A stretch of DNA of 5,155 nucleotides from contig JALWRJ010000294.1 in the NCBI GenBank assembly GCA_026994125.1, forward strand, positions 1 to 5,155, written 5' to 3'. Position 1 is the stretch's first letter. Each line of letters starts with the position of its first letter. A program made the position numbers and the translations under genes. Positions 1-5,155 of the stretch are shown here, one piece after another. Below the pieces are notes generated by a model that had not been told where the DNA came from, did no database searches, and saw only the letters and a program-made list of their open reading frames with translations. The DNA is from Cyclobacteriaceae bacterium. GTDB lineage: Bacteria; Bacteroidota; Bacteroidia; Cytophagales; Cyclobacteriaceae.

Positions 1-71
1 ATATATCCGAAAATTTGCCAACTACCGAATCACCAGGCAATGAACCCAAAACACCGGATGAGGGAGAGTAA
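1..71 (+). CDS. 3' end of an upstream gene (partial, product unknown)
   Basis: The reading frame starting at base 3 is open from the window edge to a TAA at 69-71 and gives a 22-residue tail (starting ISENLPTTES, ending PDEGE). The tail is rich in Glu, Pro, Thr and Ser, as in a disordered C-terminus of a real protein. Its stop shares one base with the ATG of the next gene (TAATG at 69-73), the usual geometry of translational coupling. The other forward frames do not give a better explanation: frame 2 stops at 41-43, and frame 1 has no stop and runs on out of frame with the ATPase gene. The protein cannot be identified from this much. The call rests on the overlap and the composition, so it is moderate. 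Confidence 0.5.
   Translation, partial: ISENLPTTESPGNEPKTPDEGE
62..68 (+). promoter_or_regulatory. Shine-Dalgarno-like site of the YifB gene
   Basis: A purine run GGGAGAG lies directly before the TAATG junction, with GGAG four bases from the ATG at 71. It also encodes the last acidic residues of the upstream protein, so it could simply be codon choice. Most other starts in the window lack such a site, as is usual in Bacteroidota. It supports the start at 71 and reinitiation after the upstream stop. Confidence 0.4.
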
Positions 72-1612
72 TGCTAGCTAAAACGTATGGAAGTGCTGTA
101 TTTGGGGTAGAAGCCACTCAAATTGATGTTGAAGTAAACGTATTGCAAGGCACCAAAGTACATATGAGTGGCCTGCCCGATAATGCCGTAAAAGAAAGCG
201 CCCATCGCATAGAGTCGGCCATAAAACAACTAGGCTATTTTTTTCCACGCCAAAAAGTAGTGGTAAACATGGCTCCGGCCGATATTAAAAAGGAGGGTTC
301 TGCCTACGATTTGCCCATTGGGCTGGGCGTACTTATTGCCTCTAACCAATTAAAAACCGAAACCATTGAGCAGTATGTAATTATGGGCGAGTTGGCACTA
401 GATGGCAACTTACGACCCATAAAAGGTGTGCTGCCCATAGCCATTGATGCCCGAAAACGAGGGTTTAAAGGTTTGGTGTTGCCTAAAGAAAACGCCAGCG
501 AAGCCGCTATTGTAAACGACCTGGATGTTATCGGAGTATCCAGCTTGCAAGAAGCCATTGCCTTTTTTGATGGCTCGCAACCCATTTCGCCATTAGTAAT
601 GGATACGCGCGATGTGTTTATGGCCGAGCTAAATAATTATGCTACCGACTTTAAAGATGTGCAAGGGCAGGAAAACATAAAACGAGCTTTAGAAGTTGCC
701 GCAGCCGGTGGCCATAACGTTATATTAATAGGTCCTCCCGGAGCAGGCAAAACCATGCTGGCCAAACGATTGCCCTCTATATTACCGCCCCTCTCCTTAC
801 ACGAAGCGCTCGAAACCACCAAAATACATTCGGTAGCCGGGCGGCTGGGTAAAAACGCTACTTTAATGACCACCCGCCCCTACCGGGCACCTCACCACAC
901 CATTTCCGATGTGGCTTTGGTAGGTGGAGGCGGGTTTCCCAGCCCGGGCGAAATATCCTTGGCACATAACGGAGTGCTATTTTTAGACGAGCTTCCCGAA
1001 TTTAAGCGTACCGTGTTAGAAGTGATGCGCCAACCCATGGAAGACCGTAAAGTAACCATTTCACGTGCTAAAGTATCGCTCGATTTTCCGGCAAACTTTA
1101 TGCTGCTGGCCAGCATGAACCCCTGCCCATGCGGCTACTACAACCACCCCGAAAAAGAATGTGTTTGTGCCCCCGGGGTGGTGCAAAAATATTTAAATCG
1201 GGTAAGTGGCCCCCTGCTCGATCGTATCGATATTCATGTAGAGGTTACACCCGTTTCGTTCGACCAAATGACCGCCAACCGAACCGCAGAAACCAGTGCC
1301 GATATTCGTGAGCGCGTGCTACAAGCCCGGGCCATACAGGCCGAGCGGTTTAAACAAAACAACCAGGTTTATTCCAATGCACTTATGCCTTCGCAGCTGG
1401 TTAAAGAAGTGTGCCATATAAATGCAGCCGGGCGAGCCCTGCTAAAAACGGCCATGGAAAAACTAGGCCTTTCGGCTCGAGCTTACGACCGCATTTTAAA
1501 AGTGGCGCGTACCATTGCCGACCTGGCCGATTCCTCTGAAATAAAAGTTGAACACCTGGCCGAAGCCATTCAATACCGTAGCTTGGATAGAGAAGGTTGG
1601 GCAAATAATTAA
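71..1612 (+). CDS. comM: YifB/ComM family Mg-chelatase-like AAA+ ATPase
   Basis: A complete 513-residue cytoplasmic protein of the usual length for this family. Residues about 20-165 form the N-terminal ChlI-like domain (ribosomal S5/Lon-type fold). Residues about 190-395 form the AAA+ Mg-chelatase domain, with Walker A GPPGAGKT at 221-228, Walker B GVLFLDELPEF at 301-311 and the DRID element at 384-387. A cysteine cluster (C352, C354, C364, C366), typical of YifB proteins, sits inside the AAA+ domain. Residues about 400-505 form the C-terminal Mg-chelatase lid domain. From family knowledge, ComM is a hexameric helicase that drives branch migration of incoming single-stranded DNA during natural transformation; it is not a true magnesium chelatase. 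Many bacteria not known to be competent also carry it, so that role is inferred here. The ATG at 71 gives the canonical MLAKTYGSAVFGVEA start. The start overlaps the upstream stop, and two small membrane genes follow closely. Confidence 0.96.
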   Translation: MLAKTYGSAVFGVEATQIDVEVNVLQGTKVHMSGLPDNAVKESAHRIESAIKQLGYFFPRQKVVVNMAPADIKKEGSAYDLPIGLGVLIASNQLKTETIEQYVIMGELALDGNLRPIKGVLPIAIDARKRGFKGLVLPKENASEAAIVNDLDVIGVSSLQEAIAFFDGSQPISPLVMDTRDVFMAELNNYATDFKDVQGQENIKRALEVAAAGGHNVILIGPPGAGKTMLAKRLPSILPPLSLHEALETTKIHSVAGRLGKNATLMTTRPYRAPHHTISDVALVGGGGFPSPGEISLAHNGVLFLDELPEFKRTVLEVMRQPMEDRKVTISRAKVSLDFPANFMLLASMNPCPCGYYNHPEKECVCAPGVVQKYLNRVSGPLLDRIDIHVEVTPVSFDQMTANRTAETSADIRERVLQARAIQAERFKQNNQVYSNALMPSQLVKEVCHINAAGRALLKTAMEKLGLSARAYDRILKVARTIADLADSSEIKVEHLAEAIQYRSLDREGWANN

Positions 1613-1617
1613 AATTG

Positions 1618-2235
1618 ATGGGTATTTTACATGCAATCTTGGTTCTTGTTGGTATTGTCGTGCTGAGTTTATCTCCCATGTTTCTTATTATTTATATAAC
1701 CAACCAACGCAAAAACAAAAACATAAAAGCCTTGGCCGCTCTTTTTAAGTTACAGGCCTTTCCTGATACAACTAAATTTAGGCGTGGTTTGCCTTATGCC
1801 AAAGGTTATGTTGAAAACCGATGGACTTACATCCAAACCACTCAAAGCAAAGGCCCTACCGGTACGGTATCTTCTACCAAATACAAAACACCGTTAACAC
1901 GTATAGGTGTCGAAATTAATACATTACCCATACAGCAACTTGATATAAAACGTGTAAAAAAAATACCCACAAAACTAAACCCGGAAACGCTTCATTTTGA
2001 AGACTATTTTGATGTGAGTATAAAAAGCGGTAATACTGTATACGATATACTACACCCGGCTCTTAAAACAGAACTGCTAACCTATGCCCAGGCCTATAAA
2101 CAATGCCATATTTATTTTATGGAAGATTTCCTGATAACAGATATACGTTACGAACTTACCAGCAAAAAAAAATACAAACAAGCTATTGCCTCCATTTACC
2201 TATTGCAGCATGTGGCAGATGCATTAACTAGTTAA
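1618..2235 (+). CDS. Membrane-anchored protein of unknown function
   Basis: I do not recognise a named family. The 205-residue protein has one hydrophobic helix at about residues 4-27, followed by a basic stretch (NQRKNKNIK), which by the positive-inside rule puts the rest in the cytoplasm. Residues about 40-205 look like a compact alpha/beta domain. Its end combines FEDYFDV (127-133), a helix-forming segment around HPALKTELL and a beta strand (CHIYFMEDFLIT). That arrangement is reminiscent of uncharacterised Bacteroidota membrane-anchored proteins, but this is pattern memory only. The ATG at 1618 is preferred over the TTG at 1615, which would add one residue. It lies 5 bases after the comM stop and 4 bases before the next start, so it is probably in the same transcript. 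Runs of eight and nine A occur at 1956-1963 and 2164-2172; the frame is intact through both. Confidence 0.8.
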   Translation: MGILHAILVLVGIVVLSLSPMFLIIYITNQRKNKNIKALAALFKLQAFPDTTKFRRGLPYAKGYVENRWTYIQTTQSKGPTGTVSSTKYKTPLTRIGVEINTLPIQQLDIKRVKKIPTKLNPETLHFEDYFDVSIKSGNTVYDILHPALKTELLTYAQAYKQCHIYFMEDFLITDIRYELTSKKKYKQAIASIYLLQHVADALTS

Positions 2236-2239
2236 TCGT

Positions 2240-2908
2240 ATGAATAATATCACACAAAACCAACTGCGTATATTAGGCCTCTTGGGTATGCTGGGGGGGC
2301 TAACTTTGTTTGCCGGAGATATGCTTTTTTATTATCATCCAACCCAAACCAGATTTTTACAAACCATGAGCCAGGCATCCGATACCAGAATTATAGCCAG
2401 TGGTATTACGGCCTTGGTGGCCAGTTGGTTATATATGGCAGGCTTGGGGCAGGTGTATTACGCATTTAAACCAGCCGGCCACCGAGTGCAATGGGTAGTA
2501 ACAGCTAGTATGGGTGCTATTTTAATGAGTTATGGGGTTGTGCATGGGGCGTATGTGGGTATAGCCACCTCGGCCAAACTAGCCATGGCTCATCAACTAA
2601 ATTTAAACGAAGCTACCGCCTTAGCCGTTCGGACAAACAACGCCTTGCGCTTTATGGTTTATCCGGTTTTTGCATTGCTATCGGTGGTGTTTTTGTATGC
2701 GGTTTGGAAAAAACAAACCTACTATCCTCGCTGGATGGTTGTGGCTTTTCCATTACTACCTTTTTTGTTTAAAAACTTTATTGTTGCACAGCTTTTGGGC
2801 CTGGCCTATGTGGTAGTGGCAGGCGGTTATTTAAATTTACTTTTAGTACTGTTTTTTGCAGCCTCTACGTTAGCCTTGTGGAAACCCAAGATACCCGCTA
2901 CCCGGTAA
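2240..2908 (+). CDS. Six-helix integral membrane protein of unknown function
   Basis: A 222-residue, strongly hydrophobic protein. Likely membrane helices are at about residues 10-32, 48-75, 82-110, 135-157, 164-182 and 185-214, with a short basic tail (KPKIPATR). A Gly-Asp pair (26-27) lies inside the first helix, and a histidine (102) lies in the third; such polar residues within membrane segments often matter for function. It loosely resembles a family of uncharacterised bacterial membrane proteins (possibly DUF6796), which I cannot confirm from sequence reading. It starts 4 bases after the preceding stop, with no Shine-Dalgarno site, which suggests an operon with that gene and comM. A run of seven G (2293-2299) lies in codons 18-20. 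The frame is intact here, but a one-base change in this run would end the protein early. Confidence 0.8.
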   Translation: MNNITQNQLRILGLLGMLGGLTLFAGDMLFYYHPTQTRFLQTMSQASDTRIIASGITALVASWLYMAGLGQVYYAFKPAGHRVQWVVTASMGAILMSYGVVHGAYVGIATSAKLAMAHQLNLNEATALAVRTNNALRFMVYPVFALLSVVFLYAVWKKQTYYPRWMVVAFPLLPFLFKNFIVAQLLGLAYVVVAGGYLNLLLVLFFAASTLALWKPKIPATR

Positions 2909-2927
2909 CTCAGGGAGCCAAGTTTTA

Positions 2928-2950
2928 CAAAATCATGCACCATGAATTTG
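2928..2950. terminator. Imperfect palindrome in the convergent spacer, possible weak terminator
   Basis: CAAA (2928-2931) and TCATG (2933-2937) pair with CATGA (2941-2945) and TTTG (2947-2950). The loop is three bases (CAC) and there is one A-A mismatch. It begins 20 bases after the stop of the six-helix protein and is followed by the T-rich CTTTTGG. The stem is AT-rich and there is no long U tract, so it would be a weak intrinsic terminator. An operator for a dimeric regulator is the other reading, although a convergent spacer makes that less likely. Confidence 0.3.
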
Positions 2951-3045
2951 CTTTTGGTTAGCTTGGTAAAGAGGGTTTTATTTTACAGGTATATTGATGA
3001 AATAGCCTTAAGAATAAACAACAGAGAGGAAAACACCTTGCCGTT

Positions 3046-3621
3046 TTATACAGTTTTGGGCGGGCTAAGCACAGGTTTGTTAATAAACTTTGCCAATCGG
3101 CTGGCATCTTGTAAAATAGATGTAGCATGGCCATAATCAATTACATTTATACGCTGGCCGTTTTGTAATACCAGGTTTATTTCATAACTGTAATAGCTGG
3201 TGTTTTTACCATCATTAGAACTCCTCACATATTCTTTTACTACCTGAATACCGTAAATATCGTCTAGTTTAGCTACTGTTTTAAGTTCATTTATATCGGC
3301 CACCTGGCTGGGAGCCGTTTTCCCTTTCCAAAAATAGCCTTCAGTTTTATCGAACACTATCGGCTTAAAAGCTGAGTAAATAACAAACACACCCGGAGCC
3401 AAAAAAACCAACCCTAGAAAAAATATCATAAAGGAGGTTTCTTCTAAAAAAACAAACGAACTAACCCCCAAGCCTACCACCACAAACAGCACCCCCAATA
3501 AAATAATGCCTATACCCGGCTTATACTCCATGCGCATGGGCGATACAGCCACCAGTTTGTGTGTTTTAAAATTAGACCCTCCACTTACAAGGGGGCTCCA
3601 ATCAATAGCTTTAGTGTCCAT
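3046..3621 (-). CDS. Two-helix membrane protein with C-terminal soluble domain, function unknown
   Basis: A 191-residue protein. The N-terminal segment carries a distinctive IDWSPL..GG.NFKTHKLV pattern (residues 6-24). Two membrane helices follow (about 36-59 and 63-84), joined by a short acidic turn (LEET). Basic residues on both outer sides suggest both ends are cytoplasmic. Residues about 86-185 look like a small beta-rich domain followed by a helix: IYGIQVVKEYV, then YYSYEINLVLQNGQRINVIDYG, then a helix ending LAKFINKPV. This is reminiscent of PH-like domains of bacterial membrane proteins, and I recall similar uncharacterised proteins in proteobacteria and Bacteroidota. No catalytic motif is visible. 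It has its own promoter-like region, is convergent with the comM cluster and divergent from isocitrate dehydrogenase, so it is probably transcribed alone. The ATG at 3621 follows an A-rich leader (seven A, bases 3623-3629 on the minus strand), as often seen in Bacteroidota. Confidence 0.82.
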   Translation of the reverse strand: MDTKAIDWSPLVSGGSNFKTHKLVAVSPMRMEYKPGIGIILLGVLFVVVGLGVSSFVFLEETSFMIFFLGLVFLAPGVFVIYSAFKPIVFDKTEGYFWKGKTAPSQVADINELKTVAKLDDIYGIQVVKEYVRSSNDGKNTSYYSYEINLVLQNGQRINVIDYGHATSILQDASRLAKFINKPVLSPPKTV

Positions 3622-3639
3622 CTTTTTTTGTTAAAAATA

Positions 3640-3674
3640 CAAATCTATTTCTAAACCTCTTAGTGGTTTTTCAA
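3640..3674 (-). promoter_or_regulatory. Candidate Bacteroidota-type promoter of the two-helix membrane protein gene
   Basis: On the minus strand, TAGATTTG (bases 3647 to 3640) matches the TAnnTTTG -7 consensus of the Bacteroidota housekeeping sigma factor. A TTG lies upstream at 3674-3672 with a 24-base spacer, slightly longer than the usual range. Transcription would begin roughly at 3633-3636 and leave a short A-rich leader before the ATG at 3621. Such motifs arise easily by chance in AT-rich DNA; the position just before a start is the main support. Confidence 0.4.
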
Positions 3675-3751
3675 CTAACTTGTATAATCCTTAAAAACCA
3701 ACAACCATTGCGTATCAAGCATGTAGGGTGGAGCCTATTCCAATCGTTTTA

Positions 3752-3804
3752 TAATGCCCTTCCTTTAGGCTAGCGTATGCTAACAAGTAAGGAGCATTAC
3801 GCTT
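3752..3804. repeat. Overlapping inverted repeats that could form two alternative hairpins
   Basis: AGCGTATGCT (3772-3781) can pair with AGCATTACGCT (3793-3803), leaving one bulged T and an 11-base loop. Alternatively TAATGCCCTT (3752-3761) can pair with AAGGAGCATTA (3789-3799), also with one bulge. The two stems share bases 3793-3799, so they cannot form together. This is seen directly in the sequence; whether it matters as RNA or DNA structure is unknown. Confidence 0.5.
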
Positions 3805-3858
3805 ATACAATGTTCTCTGCTTGCCTTCTTTCCGTTCCGTGTCGGTCAGCGTTTGGGG

Positions 3859-3925
3859 AAACCATACTCTTTGCCAAGTTTTGGCTTGCGTGTGGGCTAG
3901 TGCGACTTGGCAATGTGTATGGTTT
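3859..3925. repeat. Long near-perfect inverted repeat (67-base hairpin)
   Basis: AAACCATAC (3859-3867) pairs with GTATGGTTT (3917-3925), and TTGCCAAGT (3871-3879) pairs with ACTTGGCAA (3905-3913). Between these blocks the triplets TCT and TGT contribute one further C-G pair flanked by two T-T mismatches. The stem therefore spans 21 positions with two mismatches and encloses a 25-base G/T-rich loop (3880-3904). Eighteen exactly matched bases in two blocks with equal 3-base offsets are very unlikely by chance. A T run (3945-3951) follows about 20 bases later, too far for a classic terminator. A folded DNA end, a structured RNA or a palindromic repeat unit are possible readings. Confidence 0.75.
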
Positions 3926-4026
3926 TAGCGAATGGCAAATCAGGGTTTTTTAAACGTTGGCTCGTGTGTCAGGGGAAAAACAAATGTGCTTGACCGTGCG
4001 GTTGGATTTTCAGCCCACTTTATTGG

Positions 4027-4044
4027 TACGATAGGCTAATCGTA
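4027..4044. repeat. Short perfect inverted repeat
   Basis: TACGAT (4027-4032) and ATCGTA (4039-4044) are perfect reverse complements around the six-base loop AGGCTA. It is followed by AAAA rather than T, so it is not an intrinsic terminator on the plus strand. It lies about 145 bases before the isocitrate dehydrogenase start. A six-base stem can occur by chance, so weight is low; it may be part of the larger structured element or an operator. Confidence 0.35.
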
Positions 4045-4119
4045 AAAATGTTAAAACGGCCATCCTGCCATGCAGCAAAATCAAGTGTATTTTTCAGGTT
4101 AAAACATAGTTTAAATGCG

Positions 4120-4127
4120 TATTTTTG
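4120..4127 (+). promoter_or_regulatory. Candidate -7 element upstream of isocitrate dehydrogenase
   Basis: TATTTTTG matches TAnnTTTG, the Bacteroidota -7 consensus, 60 bases before the ATG at 4188. I see no convincing TTG or TTTG at the expected 17-23 base distance upstream. A second near-match (TAATTTTTG, one base too long) occurs at 4134-4142. Initiation would give a leader of about 50 bases and would still include the alternative ATG at 4152. Chance matches are common in AT-rich spacers. Confidence 0.27.
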
Positions 4128-4145
4128 GGTCGCTAATTTTTGTAA

Positions 4146-5155
<1,010 letters not shown>

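Noticed and set aside
71..1612. True magnesium chelatase subunit (ChlI/BchI) for chlorophyll synthesis
   Set aside because: The length, the N-terminal S5-like domain, the cysteine cluster and the C-terminal domain are those of YifB/ComM, and no ChlD or ChlH gene is nearby.
304..1679. Several open frames of about 60-90 codons in other frames across comM (for example minus 304-585, 637-873, 892-1116 and 1401-1679)
   Set aside because: All lie within or almost wholly within the strongly supported comM gene and have no domain or start-site support; they are shadows of its codon bias.
2164..2172. Nine-A run in the anchored-protein gene as a programmed slippage site
   Set aside because: The frame is intact and only about 20 codons remain downstream. 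A-runs in Lys codons are ordinary in AT-rich Bacteroidota genes, and no alternative product of note would be made.
2942..3136. A 64-codon plus-strand frame in the convergent spacer
   Set aside because: It overlaps the 3' end of the minus-strand membrane protein gene, begins inside the palindrome at 2928-2950 and shows no recognisable protein features.
3810..3953. A 47-codon open frame (ATG at 3810, TAA at 3951-3953) inside the structured spacer
   Set aside because: It runs through both arms of the 67-base inverted repeat, has an unusual excess of Cys, Trp and Phe with no domain pattern, and has no ribosome-binding context. Openness over this length is expected by chance.
3859..4007. Possible integron attC site in the spacer (GTTGGAT at 4001-4007 fits GTTRRRY)
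   Set aside because: No matching RYYYAAC partner is present at the required distance, and the hairpin arms do not carry the expected R and L boxes. No integrase gene is visible.
3732..4037. AGCCTAT (3732-3738) and ATAGGCT (4031-4037) as terminal inverted repeats of a mobile element
   Set aside because: Only seven bases match over a 300-base distance, which is expected by chance, and no target-site duplication flanks them.

Overview
The window looks like chromosomal DNA from a member of the Bacteroidota, probably a free-living or marine lineage. This is inferred from several signs. The DNA is moderately AT-rich, and most starts lack a Shine-Dalgarno sequence and sit behind A-rich leaders. Spacers contain TAnnTTTG-type -7 promoter motifs. 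The YifB/ComM protein and its neighbours also have a Bacteroidota flavour. The genus cannot be named from the sequence alone.

Layout. Bases 1-71 hold the last 22 codons of a plus-strand gene whose stop overlaps the next start as TAATG. Bases 71-1612 encode a complete YifB/ComM-type AAA+ ATPase of the Mg-chelatase-like family. Two small genes of unknown function follow closely on the same strand: a protein with one N-terminal membrane anchor (1618-2235) and a six-helix membrane protein (2240-2908). The gaps are 5 and 4 bases, so all four look co-transcribed. A short convergent spacer with an imperfect palindrome (2928-2950) separates them from a minus-strand gene (3046-3621) for a two-helix membrane protein with a C-terminal soluble domain. 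Bases 3622-4187 are a divergent, apparently non-coding spacer of 566 bases with several inverted repeats, the largest a 67-base hairpin at 3859-3925. The window ends inside a plus-strand gene for monomeric NADP-dependent isocitrate dehydrogenase (from 4188, cut at 5155), recognised from its N-terminal sequence and conserved substrate-binding residues.

How the genes work together. ComM/YifB acts in DNA recombination during natural transformation, and isocitrate dehydrogenase acts in the TCA cycle and supplies NADPH. Nothing in the sequence links them. The small membrane proteins have no recognisable role. I see no defence system, CRISPR array, transposase, RNA gene with a familiar fold, or complete mobile element. 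The part that gene annotation explains least is the structured spacer at about 3711-4080, which resembles an interspersed non-coding element.
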